Counted from the first letter of the stretch, positions 7,862 to 17,038 are shown. The stretch: 59,794 nucleotides of DNA from UBA1205 sp045534635 (GCA_045534635.1 JAZSKB010000045.1:1-59794); one strand, 5' to 3'. Numbers and translations: made by a program. Notes: generated by a model not told the origin, from the letters alone.

Positions 7862-8140
7862 CTATTTGTTATCTTTCAAATTATCTGCAACATAAGGTAA
7901 AATAGCAATATGACGAGCTCTTTTTATTGCTTGAGCAACCTTTTTTTGATATTTCAATGATGTACCTGTAAGACGGCGAGGTAAAATTTTACCTTGGTCA
8001 TTTACAAATCTCAACAAATATTGAGCATCTTTATAATCTATGTATTTGATACCTGTTTTTTTGAAACGGCAATACTTTTTCTTTTTAACATCTACCGCAA
8101 TTGGTGTTAAATATCTTATATCTGTATTTGTTTGTGCCAT
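7862..8140 (-). CDS. rpsR: 30S ribosomal protein S18
   Basis: A 92-residue basic protein with the S18 core (CRFKKTGIKYIDYKD near residue 23, RLTGTSLKYQKKVAQAIKRAR near 57-77). S18 pairs with S6 on the platform of the small subunit, which fits the upstream rpsF. It has a normal ATG start, with gaps of 11 bases on both sides. Conserved and complete. Confidence 0.98.
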   Translation of the reverse strand: MAQTNTDIRYLTPIAVDVKKKKYCRFKKTGIKYIDYKDAQYLLRFVNDQGKILPRRLTGTSLKYQKKVAQAIKRARHIAILPYVADNLKDNK

Positions 8141-8151
8141 ACTATTTCCTC

Positions 8152-8499
8152 CTATTCGTTTGTTTTTTCGCCTTTTACTTCGCGACGTTTTTTATTAAAC
8201 TCTATGGCATCTTTATCTAAAGATACTGTCAAATAACGCATAACTCTTTCATCACGTTTGAATTGAATTTCCAATTCTTTAATGAATGCAGGTTCTGCTT
8301 TAAATTCAAATAAATGATAGAATCCTGATGACCTTTTTTTGATAGGATATGCTAATTTTTTCATACCCCAATTTTCTTGATGTATCAATTCTCCATTATT
8401 TTCAAGAATGATACGTTCGAATTTTTGTACCGTTTCCTTCATCTGGTCTTCAGACAAAACGGGAGTCATAATGAAAACGGCTTCATACTGTTTAACCAT
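8152..8499 (-). CDS. rpsF: 30S ribosomal protein S6
   Basis: A 115-residue protein with the S6 fold: start MVKQYEAVFI, central WGMKKLAYPIKKRSSGFYHL, and the RDERVMRYLTV strand near residue 80. S6 forms a heterodimer with S18, encoded by the next gene. It is the first gene of the operon, with a promoter about 58 bases upstream of the ATG. The C-terminal tail is Lys/Glu-rich and not conserved, as usual. Confidence 0.98.
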   Translation of the reverse strand: MVKQYEAVFIMTPVLSEDQMKETVQKFERIILENNGELIHQENWGMKKLAYPIKKRSSGFYHLFEFKAEPAFIKELEIQFKRDERVMRYLTVSLDKDAIEFNKKRREVKGEKTNE

Positions 8500-8556
8500 A
8501 ATTTCCTATTTTTTGTTTAAATTTTATTTAAAAATATTTTTATAAAAATTGAAATG

Positions 8557-8564
8557 CAAAAGTA
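8557..8564 (-). promoter_or_regulatory. -7 promoter element for rpsF-rpsR-rplI
   Basis: On the minus strand TACTTTTG, followed by C, matches TAnnTTTG and leaves a leader of roughly 50 bases before rpsF. I did not see a leader structure that would identify the S6:S18 autoregulatory RNA known from other phyla. The rest of the 8500-8788 gap is AT-rich DNA with no gene. Confidence 0.65.
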
Positions 8565-8788
8565 TAATTTTTTTCCTTATGTTTTTTATTTATATTCAAA
8601 ATTTTTCTTTCAAATGTTTTTAGCAACAATAATTTTAATAATATATTGTATATCAACAATATAATAAATTACATTTTTTTGTTTCTTATCATTAACATAT
8701 CATAAATTTAACAAAAACATCTATTTTAGGTCTAAATTTTCCTTTTTTTTACATCTTTTTATTAGCAATTTGACAGTTTTTTACTATT

Positions 8789-10366
8789 TTATTTCTTACC
8801 AAACTTTATATTTCCTATCTTTTCAGAAATAACTTTTGTAAACATTTGATTTTTTTCTTCTTTCTTTTGTTCTTTTATTCCTAAAACTTTCAATGATTCT
8901 AACAATTCTTCTTGATTATCACTAATTATCAATAATCTATCGTCAGCATGTAAAATAGTTTTTCCTGTTGGAACAAAATATTGTTCTCCTCGTTTTACCA
9001 TAATTACCAATGTTTTTTCTGGTATTCCAAAAGACAATAAGTTATTCCCTTTTTTTTCTATAATATCTTGAGTTAAAACAACTTCTGTTGTTGCTGATTT
9101 TATTTCATCAGAAAAATCTATATCAAAATCCGATTTAACCATTTTCTGTTTTGGTTTATCCGATAATTTCAACAATTTTGCAAACGATGGAACTGTTGTT
9201 CCTTGTATAACCAAAGATATTAAAACACAAATAAAAACAATGTTAAACAATTCTTCTCCATGTGGAACATTGGCTATTCTACACAAAATTGCAAAAACAA
9301 TAGGAACAGCACCACGTAATCCAACCCAAGAAAGATATGTTTTATCTTTAAAACTATATTTTCTAAATGGTATCATCGAAATAAAAACACTCAAAGGACG
9401 AGAAATAAACATCATTGTAAAACTAATGATTATTCCCGGTAACAACATTGATTTTAATTCAGAAGGATTTACCAATAATCCCAAAGTTAAAAACATTAAC
9501 AATTGACTTAACCAAGAAAAACTATCAAAAAAGTTTCGTATAGAACGTTTATGTACTAATTTAGAATTTCCTATAACAAGCCCTCCAATATAAACAGACA
9601 AATAACTATTGCCTTTTAAAAAATAAGAAACTGCAAAAATAAAAACACAAGATGTAAGTGCCAAAATTGGATAAAACGATGCATTATCAATGTTTATTTT
9701 ATTAATAAACCATACCAATCCTTTTCCTATTAAAAATCCTATAATGGCTCCTATTATCAATTGTAAGAAAATTGTCAATACAACCATTTCATAATGATTG
9801 TTTATCGGTTCCATAATTAAACCAATAAAAGTAATTGTCAACACGTACGCAACCGGGTCATTGCTTCCGCTTTCTAATTCAAGTATTGGTCGAAGATTAT
9901 TTTTTAATTTCAAACCTTTGGAACGTAAAATAGAAAATACTGATGCAGAATCTGTTGAAGACATCGTTGCTGCCAACAAAAAACAAAATAGTAAACTAAA
10001 ATCTATCGTTTCTTCTCTTAATATCGGTAAATTATGTAAAAAATAAATAATTAATCCTGTAAGTATTGTTGTAATGAAAACACCCAAAGTAGCCAATACT
10101 AATCCAGGAGCGAGAACAGGTTTTACTTCAGAAAATTTCGTTTCCATACCACCAGCAAACAATATTATGCAAAGAGCAACTGTACTTATTGCCTGACTTA
10201 TTTTTAAATTTTCGAAATGTAATCCAAATCCATCACTTCCAAATAACATTCCTACTATTAAAAATAACAACAATGTAGGAACTCCTAAACGACTACTCAT
10301 TTTGCTAACAAGTATGCTCATAAAAAAAAGTAATGATATTATTAAAAGAAAAAACTCTATTTGCAT
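8789..10366 (-). CDS. CPA1-family K+/Na+:H+ antiporter with RCK_C domain (NhaP2-like)
   Basis: A 525-residue protein. Residues 1 to about 400 contain about 12 membrane segments of a cation/proton antiporter, including the family segments ATMSSTDSASVFSILR (ion-binding region) and LSWVGLRGAVPIVFA. The last ~120 residues form a cytosolic TrkA-C/RCK_C domain (VPTGKTILHADDRLLIIS), as in NhaP2/CvrA potassium/proton antiporters. It exchanges cations for protons and supports pH or potassium balance. I chose the ATG at 10366; an in-frame GTG lies two codons earlier. It stands alone and diverges from nadA across a 600-base gap. Confidence 0.9.
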   Translation of the reverse strand: MQIEFFLLIISLLFFMSILVSKMSSRLGVPTLLLFLIVGMLFGSDGFGLHFENLKISQAISTVALCIILFAGGMETKFSEVKPVLAPGLVLATLGVFITTILTGLIIYFLHNLPILREETIDFSLLFCFLLAATMSSTDSASVFSILRSKGLKLKNNLRPILELESGSNDPVAYVLTITFIGLIMEPINNHYEMVVLTIFLQLIIGAIIGFLIGKGLVWFINKINIDNASFYPILALTSCVFIFAVSYFLKGNSYLSVYIGGLVIGNSKLVHKRSIRNFFDSFSWLSQLLMFLTLGLLVNPSELKSMLLPGIIISFTMMFISRPLSVFISMIPFRKYSFKDKTYLSWVGLRGAVPIVFAILCRIANVPHGEELFNIVFICVLISLVIQGTTVPSFAKLLKLSDKPKQKMVKSDFDIDFSDEIKSATTEVVLTQDIIEKKGNNLLSFGIPEKTLVIMVKRGEQYFVPTGKTILHADDRLLIISDNQEELLESLKVLGIKEQKKEEKNQMFTKVISEKIGNIKFGKK

Positions 10367-10372
10367 ATACAC

Positions 10373-10971
10373 CTCATATTTTTGAATTTCTATATATAAG
10401 AACGCTCTTAATATAAAAATATTTTTTTTACGTAGAAAAATCTTTTATTAACAATTTGTTGATATATATTTCATTCTTTTGATTTACAATAAAAAAAAGT
10501 TTGAAAACTTCATAAAGTATTGATTTTGTATTATTATATCAAAATTTTTGAATTTTTAAAGAAATTTTTCTATTGTTAAAAAATTTTCTTCACTTATTAC
10601 TAAAATGCAAATAATTAAGAAGATAAATAATATTTTGATTTACAAATAAATAAGTTGTTTTTCTATTTTTAAAATATTGACTTATAAAATTTACCTTCAA
10701 TATTAACAATTTTTGTTTAAATCTTCTTAACAAAATTCTCATAAGTTTTTTTTAGAAATTACTAACAACATTTCAGAAAGTTTTAAATAAATTTTTATCT
10801 ACTATCTTATGTCATAAAATACTGCAAAACAAAAGAAAAAAAAATTATCAACAGTTTCAACATCATTTATGACCACCAACTTTTTTCTTAAAAGAATAAA
10901 ATATATTTTATTAATGATTAATGTGGATATTTGTAAAAATGCTATCTTTGCATCGAATAAAATTTTGAGTA
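10373..10971. other. Long AT-rich intergenic region between divergent genes
   Basis: About 600 bases with no believable coding frame on either strand. It must hold the antiporter promoter and does hold the nadA promoter near its right end. A short block TTTTGATTTACAA occurs twice (near 10479 and 10634). I see no convincing RNA gene or terminator. Confidence 0.5.
10943..10950 (+). promoter_or_regulatory. -7 promoter element for nadA
   Basis: TATCTTTG within TTTGTAAAAATGCTATCTTT, nearly identical to the promoter core of repeat copy A at 316-336. The start codon is 22 bases downstream, giving a short leader of about 15 bases. Confidence 0.75.
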
Positions 10972-11892
10972 ATGACATTAAAAGATAAAATATTACAATT
11001 AAAAAAAGAAAAAAATGCAGTTATCTTAGCACATTATTATAACGTATCAGAAGTTCAAGAGATAGCAGATTATTTGGGTGATAGTTTAGCTTTGGCACAA
11101 TACGCTCAAAATACAAATGCTGAAAGAATTGTTTTTGCTGGTGTTTATTTTATGGCTGAAACTGCTAAAATTCTTAATCCAGAAAAAAAGGTTTTTCTTC
11201 CAGATATTGATTCTTCTTGCTCTTTGGCAGATAGTTGTAAAGCAGAAAATTTTGAAATTTTTAAATCATTATATCCTGATTATAAAGTAATTACTTATAT
11301 AAATTGTAGTGCAAAAATGAAAACTTTGTCAGATATTGTTTGTACTTCAAGCAATGCTGTGAAAATAGTGGAAAGTTTTCCAAAAGAAGAAAAAATAATT
11401 TTTGCTCCTGATAGAAATTTGGGTAACTATATAAATAATATTACTGGTAGAAATATGTTGCTTTGGGATGGTGCTTGTCATGTTCATGACAATTTAAAAG
11501 CGGAAAATATATTGAAATTAAAAATAAAATATCCTGATGCACAATTGATTGCACATCCTGAATGTAAACAAATTATTTTACAATTTGCAGATTTTATTGG
11601 TTCTACTACTCAATTGTTAGCATATTCTCAAAAATCTGATTGCAATACTTTTATTGTCGCTACAGAAACAGGTATTTTACATAAAATGAAAGAGTTATCT
11701 CCAAATAAACAATTCATTATTGCATCTTCTACCGATTTTTGTAATTGTAACGATTGTCAATATATGAAATTGAATACTTTAGAAAAAATTTATAATTGTT
11801 TAGCATTTGATACCAATGAAATATTTTTAGATGAAAATATTATAAAAGATGCAAAAACATCTATTTTAAGAATGTTAGAATTATCAAAATAA
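10972..11892 (+). CDS. nadA: Quinolinate synthase A
   Basis: A 306-residue iron-sulfur enzyme that condenses iminoaspartate with dihydroxyacetone phosphate to make quinolinate for NAD. Visible family marks are AHYYN (residues 20-24), the three cluster cysteines (Cys83, Cys169 in WDGAC, and one of Cys257/259/262 in FCNCNDCQYM), and HPEC near 196. Length fits the short NadA type. The NadB and NadC partners are not in this window. The next gene starts 8 bases later on the same strand, so nadA probably heads a transcript that also covers the iron-sulfur protein genes. Confidence 0.96.
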   Translation: MTLKDKILQLKKEKNAVILAHYYNVSEVQEIADYLGDSLALAQYAQNTNAERIVFAGVYFMAETAKILNPEKKVFLPDIDSSCSLADSCKAENFEIFKSLYPDYKVITYINCSAKMKTLSDIVCTSSNAVKIVESFPKEEKIIFAPDRNLGNYINNITGRNMLLWDGACHVHDNLKAENILKLKIKYPDAQLIAHPECKQIILQFADFIGSTTQLLAYSQKSDCNTFIVATETGILHKMKELSPNKQFIIASSTDFCNCNDCQYMKLNTLEKIYNCLAFDTNEIFLDENIIKDAKTSILRMLELSK

Positions 11893-11899
11893 AATTATT

Positions 11900-12739
11900 A
11901 TGTTGAAAAAAATACGAACATCAATTGCAGTTATAATCTTTATACTTATAACTTTACTTTTTTTAGATTTTACAGGAACTATTCATTATTATTTTGGTTG
12001 GTTAGCAAAGATACAATTTTTACCTGCTATTTTAGCCTTAAATTTTGGTATAATAATTGCACTAATATTGTTTACATTTTTATTTGGTAGATTGTATTGT
12101 TCAGTAATTTGTCCTTTAGGTGTATTTCAAGACATTGTTATTTGGTTTTCAAAAAAATTTAAAAAGAATAGGTTTAAATATAAGAAAGAAATAAAATGGT
12201 TAAGATACTCTATTTTATTGATTTTCATTCTATTAACAACAATCGGGATAAATTATATTGCAATGATAATTGCTCCTTATAGTATATATGGAAGAATTGC
12301 ATCAAATCTTTTTGCTCCAGTATATCAATTGATTAATAATCTTTTCGCTTATTTTGCAGAACGTGTAAATAGTTATGCTTTCTATGAAACAGATGTTTAT
12401 ATTAAAAGTTTATCTACTTTTATTATAGCGATAATGTATTTTGTTTTAATTGTAGTACTTTCTTGGACAAAAGGAAGAATTTATTGTAATACTATTTGTC
12501 CTATTGGTACTTTGTTTGGTATTATTTCAAAGTATTCTTTATTAAAATTGCGTATTAACGAAAAAAAATGTGTCAATTGTAAACTTTGTTCATATAATTG
12601 TAAATCATCTTGTATAGATATTTCAAATCATACAATAGATTATTCTCGTTGTATGACTTGTATGGATTGTATCAACAAATGTAAAAATAATGCTATTGCG
12701 TATAAACTAAAAAATAAAGATTATGAAAACGAAAAATAA
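11900..12739 (+). CDS. NapH-like polyferredoxin membrane protein
   Basis: A 279-residue protein with about four membrane segments and two cytoplasmic CxxxCP motifs (CSVICPLGVFQD near 72, CNTICPIGTLFG near 198) typical of the NapH/CcoG/YccM group. Two 4Fe-4S ferredoxin motifs follow at the C-terminus (CVNCKLCSYNC and CMTCMDCINKC, last 55 residues). Such proteins take electrons from quinol or pass them across the membrane. It overlaps the next iron-sulfur gene by 17 bases, implying coupled translation. No nitrate reductase gene is in the window, so the electron acceptor is unknown. Confidence 0.88.
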   Translation: MLKKIRTSIAVIIFILITLLFLDFTGTIHYYFGWLAKIQFLPAILALNFGIIIALILFTFLFGRLYCSVICPLGVFQDIVIWFSKKFKKNRFKYKKEIKWLRYSILLIFILLTTIGINYIAMIIAPYSIYGRIASNLFAPVYQLINNLFAYFAERVNSYAFYETDVYIKSLSTFIIAIMYFVLIVVLSWTKGRIYCNTICPIGTLFGIISKYSLLKLRINEKKCVNCKLCSYNCKSSCIDISNHTIDYSRCMTCMDCINKCKNNAIAYKLKNKDYENEK

Positions 12740-13364
12740 TGAAATATCAAGAAGAAAGTTTTTAGGAATTTCTGCTTTTACGGCATTGTTTGCTGCAATA
12801 AAAGCACAATCGAAAATTGTAGATGGTGGATTGGCTTTTATACAAGATAAAAAAGTTCCGAATAGACAGACAGCAATAAAACCGGCAGGTTCAAAAAGTA
12901 ATAAAAATTTTTCTACACGTTGTTCTGCGTGTCAATTATGTGTTTCAGTTTGTCCAAATAATGTTTTGCGTCCTTCTACAAAAATAGAAAATTTGATGCA
13001 ACCAGAAATGTCATACGAAAAAGGTTATTGCAGACCAGAATGTACAAAATGTAGTAAAGTTTGTCCTACTGGTGCAATAAAAAAGATAAATAAAGAAGAA
13101 AAATCTTCTACACAAATAGGTCATGCTGTTTGGATAGGAAAAAATTGTATTCCTATTACCGATAAAGTTGAATGTGGTAATTGTGCAAGACACTGTCCAA
13201 CAGGTGCTATTCAAATGATAAATATTTCTGATGATTCATCTCTTAAAGTACCTATTATTAGTACAGAACGTTGTATAGGTTGTGGTGCTTGTGAAAATCT
13301 TTGTCCTTCTCGTCCTTTTTCTGCTATTTATGTAGAAGGTCATGAAGTGCATAAATTAATATAA
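12723..13364 (+). CDS. NapG-like ferredoxin protein with Tat-type signal
   Basis: A 213-residue protein. The N-terminus has a twin-arginine signal (SRRKFLGISA, residues 9-18), so it is exported folded. Four cysteine clusters follow: CSACQLCVSVCP, CTKCSKVCPTGAI, CGNCARHCPTGAI and CIGCGACENLCP. That is enough for up to four 4Fe-4S clusters, as in NapG. With the NapH-like protein it would form a membrane quinol-oxidising electron path to a periplasmic acceptor. The terminal reductase is not encoded nearby. The overlap with the upstream gene and the 19-base gap to the next one support one operon. Confidence 0.9.
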   Translation: MKTKNNEISRRKFLGISAFTALFAAIKAQSKIVDGGLAFIQDKKVPNRQTAIKPAGSKSNKNFSTRCSACQLCVSVCPNNVLRPSTKIENLMQPEMSYEKGYCRPECTKCSKVCPTGAIKKINKEEKSSTQIGHAVWIGKNCIPITDKVECGNCARHCPTGAIQMINISDDSSLKVPIISTERCIGCGACENLCPSRPFSAIYVEGHEVHKLI

Positions 13365-13383
13365 TAATTATTTGAAAATTAAT

Positions 13384-14133
13384 ATGATACAAAAAGTATT
13401 AACTCTAATATTTGTTTCTCAAATAATTTTTTCTTGTTTAACAATTCTTTTTGTACTATTAAAGAAAAATAATTTTGGTTTTTTTTCTGCTTTTTTTGTT
13501 TTTTTAACAACATTGTCTGTAATAGTTACATTATGGATTCATTTTCAGAAAATTCCTTTTGAAACTTATTTTGAAACAAAAATATGGTTTGTTTTCTTTG
13601 TATCTTTATTTGGATTACTTTTTTTTAAAATATTAAAATTAAATATTACACTTATTATCAGTAGTTTATTAAGTGTTGTGTTTATTTTTATCAATTTATT
13701 GAAAATGGATACTTTTAACAAAGTTTTACCACCAGCGTTACAAAGTCCATGGTTTATTCCACATGTTGCTATTTATATAATCGCTTATTCACTTTTGGCT
13801 ATTAGTATGGTAATGTCAGTAATGGTTTTATTGAAAAAAATGATAGCAAAAAAAGAATTTTTTATTGTGAATAAAATAGGTTTGTCTTGTTTATTGATAG
13901 GTTTATTGATAGGTTCTTTATGGGCGAATGATATATGGGGAAATTTTTGGTCTTGGGATATTAAAGAATCTTTTGCATTGATAACTTGTATTTTATATGC
14001 AATACAAATGAATTTTTCTATAAAAGAAAAAAAGTACCATGTTTTAAATATTTTTGCATTTGCTTTTCTTATTTTAACATGGTTGGGAATGCATTTGATA
14101 AAAATAGAGCAAAGTTTACATATATATGGCTGA
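13384..14133 (+). CDS. CcsA/CcmC-type cytochrome c assembly protein
   Basis: A 249-residue polytopic membrane protein with the tryptophan-rich haem-handling motif WGNFWSWDIKES near residue 185 and flanking histidines (PHVAIY near 125, GMHLIKIE at the end). This is the CcsA part of the system II cytochrome c machinery, which delivers haem across the membrane. Its usual partner ResB/Ccs1 is not in the window. I chose the ATG at 13384; an in-frame TTG is four codons upstream. Position after the NapH/NapG-like pair suggests the electron path ends in a c-type cytochrome encoded elsewhere. Confidence 0.85.
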   Translation: MIQKVLTLIFVSQIIFSCLTILFVLLKKNNFGFFSAFFVFLTTLSVIVTLWIHFQKIPFETYFETKIWFVFFVSLFGLLFFKILKLNITLIISSLLSVVFIFINLLKMDTFNKVLPPALQSPWFIPHVAIYIIAYSLLAISMVMSVMVLLKKMIAKKEFFIVNKIGLSCLLIGLLIGSLWANDIWGNFWSWDIKESFALITCILYAIQMNFSIKEKKYHVLNIFAFAFLILTWLGMHLIKIEQSLHIYG

Positions 14134-15082
14134 TAATAAATCTTTTAAAACAAAATTTAAAGATGCTTTTGATTTTACTGCTTCAGAAATCAGAGGAATG
14201 ATTCTTTTGGTATTGATTATTTGCTTTTTTTTATTCTTTTTAATTGTTATTCAATATTATATAAATAAAAAAACTATAAATTTTACTCAAAAAGATGATG
14301 TTTTATATGAGCAATTTGTAAATGAACAAATTCGTTTACGTGATTCAATAAATGATGCAAGAAAAAACAAATACAAACAAAAAAAGAATTTTTATTCAAA
14401 GACTACTTTACGTCCATTTCATTTTTGCGTAGATACAATGAAAATAAATGATTGGAAACGTTTAGGTTTTACTGAAAAAGAGGCTATTCAAATTGATAAA
14501 TATCTTGCTAAAGGCGGAAAAATTAAAAAATCAGAAGATTTAAAAAAATTGTATTGTATAGATGAAAAAGAATACAATATTTTAAAAGATTATGTTCATT
14601 TTAAAAATGAAAAAAAACAATTTTCTAAAATAATAAATGATTCTAATTCAATAATAAACAAAAAAGAAAAAGTTAAAAAAATCAATCGCATAAATTTGAA
14701 TAAGGCAGATAGTATTGAATTAGAGACAATTCAAACAATCAGCACTAAAATGGTTTCAAATATTTTACGTTATCGAAAACGTTTGGGCGGATTTTATTCA
14801 TTAGAACAGTTACAAGAAGTTTATGGCATTGATAATAGTAATTATTCAAACATTGTAAATTATTTTTATATTGATAGTCAATATATTAAAACTATAAATA
14901 TTAACAAAGCAACTATAAAAGAATTGACGAAACATCCATATATAGAATATCCTATTGCAAAATTGATAGTATCATATCGAGAAAAAAATGGACCTTATCA
15001 AAAAGTAGAAGAAATAAAAAAGGCTGCAATAATCTATGATGAATTATATAAAAAGATAATTCCTTATTTATCAATTAATTAA
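14126..15082 (+). CDS. Membrane-anchored helix-hairpin-helix protein (ComEA-like)
   Basis: A 318-residue protein with one membrane span at about residues 24-46 and a charged linker, then three helix-hairpin-helix units. The last two are clear (NLNKADSIELETIQ near 190 and NINKATIKELTKHPYI near 257). HhH domains bind DNA without sequence preference, and ComEA uses one to bind incoming DNA outside the membrane. This protein is longer than ComEA and no other competence gene is here, so the role is uncertain. It overlaps the CcsA gene by 8 bases and converges on dapD with a 4-base overlap of the two ends. Confidence 0.75.
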   Translation: MADNKSFKTKFKDAFDFTASEIRGMILLVLIICFFLFFLIVIQYYINKKTINFTQKDDVLYEQFVNEQIRLRDSINDARKNKYKQKKNFYSKTTLRPFHFCVDTMKINDWKRLGFTEKEAIQIDKYLAKGGKIKKSEDLKKLYCIDEKEYNILKDYVHFKNEKKQFSKIINDSNSIINKKEKVKKINRINLNKADSIELETIQTISTKMVSNILRYRKRLGGFYSLEQLQEVYGIDNSNYSNIVNYFYIDSQYIKTININKATIKELTKHPYIEYPIAKLIVSYREKNGPYQKVEEIKKAAIIYDELYKKIIPYLSIN

Positions 15083-15897
15083 ATAGATATATTAAAATCG
15101 CGTAAAGCATCATTTAGAGAAGTTTTTGTATCTGTGGATTCTTTACGACGACCAATAATTAAAGCACAAGGAACAAAAAATTCACCAGCAGAAAATGTCT
15201 TTTTATAATTACCAGGAATAACAACAGAACGTTCAGGTATAACACCTTTGTATTCAATAGGTTTTGTACCACTTACATCAAAAATTTTAGTAGATTTAGT
15301 TAAAACGACATTAGCACCTAATACTGCTTCTTTTTTTACATGAACACCTTCCACTACAATACAACGAGAACCAATAAAACAATTATCTTCTATTATTACA
15401 GGAGCCGCCTGAGCAGGTTCTAAAACTCCTCCAATTCCAACACCACCGCTTAAATGAACATTTTCACCAATTTGTGCACAGGAACCAACAGTTGCCCAAG
15501 TGTCAATCATTGTATTTTTACCAACATAAGCACCTATATTTACGTAAGAAGGCATTAAAATAACATTTTTCGATAAATAAGAACCATATCGAGCAACAGC
15601 AGTTGGAACAACTCTTACTTCTAAAGAAGCGTAATCTTTTTTTAGTGGTATTTTATCGTGAAATTCTAACATTCCCACTTCCATTGTTTCCATTTTTTGC
15701 AAAGGAAAATACAAAATTACTGCTTTTTTTATCCATGTATTGACATGCCATTCACCGTTTGATGTTGGTTCTGCAACACGAAGCAATCCTTTGTCCAATT
15801 TTTCAATAACTGTTAAAATAGCATCTTTTGATGTAGATGTGTTTAATAAAGATTTATCTTCCCATGTTTTGTTTATAATTTCTTGTAAATCTTTCAT
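15079..15897 (-). CDS. dapD: Tetrahydrodipicolinate N-succinyltransferase
   Basis: A 272-residue enzyme of the left-handed beta-helix (hexapeptide repeat) acyltransferase family. It transfers succinyl from succinyl-CoA to tetrahydrodipicolinate in the succinylase route to diaminopimelate and lysine. Typical DapD marks are MPSYVNIGAYVGKNTMIDTW and GVLEPAQAAPVIIEDNCFIG in the helix region, and IPGNYKK near the end. It follows the DUF2461 gene by 2 bases in the ssb-DUF2461-dapD operon. Length is full. Confidence 0.96.
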   Translation of the reverse strand: MKDLQEIINKTWEDKSLLNTSTSKDAILTVIEKLDKGLLRVAEPTSNGEWHVNTWIKKAVILYFPLQKMETMEVGMLEFHDKIPLKKDYASLEVRVVPTAVARYGSYLSKNVILMPSYVNIGAYVGKNTMIDTWATVGSCAQIGENVHLSGGVGIGGVLEPAQAAPVIIEDNCFIGSRCIVVEGVHVKKEAVLGANVVLTKSTKIFDVSGTKPIEYKGVIPERSVVIPGNYKKTFSAGEFFVPCALIIGRRKESTDTKTSLNDALRDFNISI

Positions 15898-15899
15898 TT

Positions 15900-16565
15900 T
15901 TAAAGTTTTATGATATAGTTCATATAGCTAACAAGAGGTTGTCCTGCGGAAAATGCATCTATACAAGTTTGCATAAATTGATTACTACAAATTTCTTTGT
16001 TTGTTAGAAATTTTTCAGTACAAAAACTTTTGTACATTAATAAATCAATAAATTCAAAATCAGAAGGATAATCTTTAGGAGGACGTTTCATTTTATCGAA
16101 TCCTAATTTACCCCATTGCTTTTTAAATTTAGATTCATTTAAAATGTTGTTAAGAGTGTTAGGTTCGTAATAAATTTCTTGTCTAATTTTTTTTAATAAA
16201 TTTCTTTCTGGACACCATAATCCTGCTGCTAAAAATGACATATTATTTTGAATATGAACATAATAACCTGCATTGTTTAGTGATTTTCCTCCCATGGCAA
16301 TATATGCACCGAAATGTATTTTATAAGGACGTTTATCAGGAGTAAATCGCAAGTCTCGGTATATTCTGTAAATACATTTTTTTGCTTCTTGGTCTGCAAC
16401 AGAGGCATCAAATTCAGCAATATGTTTTATCAAATCATTAATGAAGCTCTCAACATTGTTGAAAGCTTCAATATAACTTTTTTTGTTTTTAGAAAACCAT
16501 TCTCTATCGTTATGATTTTCTAAGTCGATTAAAAAATTAAATACTTGTGAATCAATTTTATTCAT
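15900..16565 (-). CDS. DUF2461 family protein (TIGR02453-like)
   Basis: A 221-residue soluble protein with the family pattern: NHDREWF-type start (NHDR-EWFSKNKK near residues 18-29), RIYRDLRFTPDKRPYK near 68-83 and AGYYVHIQ near 101. The biochemical role of the family is not known to me. It sits between ssb and dapD with gaps of 3 and 2 bases, so it is co-transcribed with them. No membrane segment or signal peptide is visible. Confidence 0.88.
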   Translation of the reverse strand: MNKIDSQVFNFLIDLENHNDREWFSKNKKSYIEAFNNVESFINDLIKHIAEFDASVADQEAKKCIYRIYRDLRFTPDKRPYKIHFGAYIAMGGKSLNNAGYYVHIQNNMSFLAAGLWCPERNLLKKIRQEIYYEPNTLNNILNESKFKKQWGKLGFDKMKRPPKDYPSDFEFIDLLMYKSFCTEKFLTNKEICSNQFMQTCIDAFSAGQPLVSYMNYIIKL

Positions 16566-16568
16566 ATC

Positions 16569-16991
16569 TTAAAAAGGAAGGTCATCTTCTTCTATAGGAG
16601 GAAGGTCATTGATATTGTTTACTACTTGTTGTTGAACTTGAGTAGTATTTTCTCCACCTTTTCCTGAAGATAACATAGTAAAAGTATCTGCAGCAATTTC
16701 TGTCATGAATTTTTTTACGCCGTTATCTTCCCAAGAGCGTGTTCTAATTTTACCTTCAACATAAATTTGTTGACCTTTTTTCAACCATTGTTCTGCTACA
16801 TCGGCTAAACCTCTCCAACAGATAATATTGTGCCATTCGGTGATTTCTTTTTTTTCACCAGATACTTTATCTTTATAGTTTTCGGTTGTTGCCAATGTAA
16901 AACGTGCGTATTTTGCATCGTTATTTGTCTTCTTTACTTCTGGGTCTTTTCCAAGGTGACCTACTAGGATAACTTTATTTATTCCTGCCAT
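16569..16991 (-). CDS. ssb: Single-stranded DNA-binding protein
   Basis: A 140-residue protein with an OB fold (start MAGINKVILVGHLGKDPE, then WHNIICWRGLADVAEQWLKKGQ) and the acidic tip EEDDLPF that recruits repair and replication partners. It coats single-stranded DNA. The linker is short and Gln-rich. It has its own promoter about 40 bases upstream and leads the ssb-DUF2461-dapD operon. It is the only ssb in the window. Confidence 0.97.
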   Translation of the reverse strand: MAGINKVILVGHLGKDPEVKKTNNDAKYARFTLATTENYKDKVSGEKKEITEWHNIICWRGLADVAEQWLKKGQQIYVEGKIRTRSWEDNGVKKFMTEIAADTFTMLSSGKGGENTTQVQQQVVNNINDLPPIEEDDLPF

Positions 16992-17030
16992 AGTCTTAAT
17001 ATTTTTTGGTTATTACTAAAATTAACTTTA

Positions 17031-17038
17031 CAAAGGTA
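17031..17038 (-). promoter_or_regulatory. -7 promoter element for ssb
   Basis: On the minus strand TACCTTTG matches TAnnTTTG and leaves a leader of about 35 bases before ssb. Confidence 0.6.

Noticed and set aside
8643..8662. Hairpin ATATTGT...ACAATAT downstream of the antiporter gene
   Set aside because: The stem is short and almost all A-T, with no T-run on the minus strand; not convincing as a terminator.
10373..10971. Search for an RNA gene or riboswitch in the 600-base gap before nadA
   Set aside because: I found only AT-rich sequence, a short repeated block and the nadA promoter; no stable GC-bearing structure is visible.
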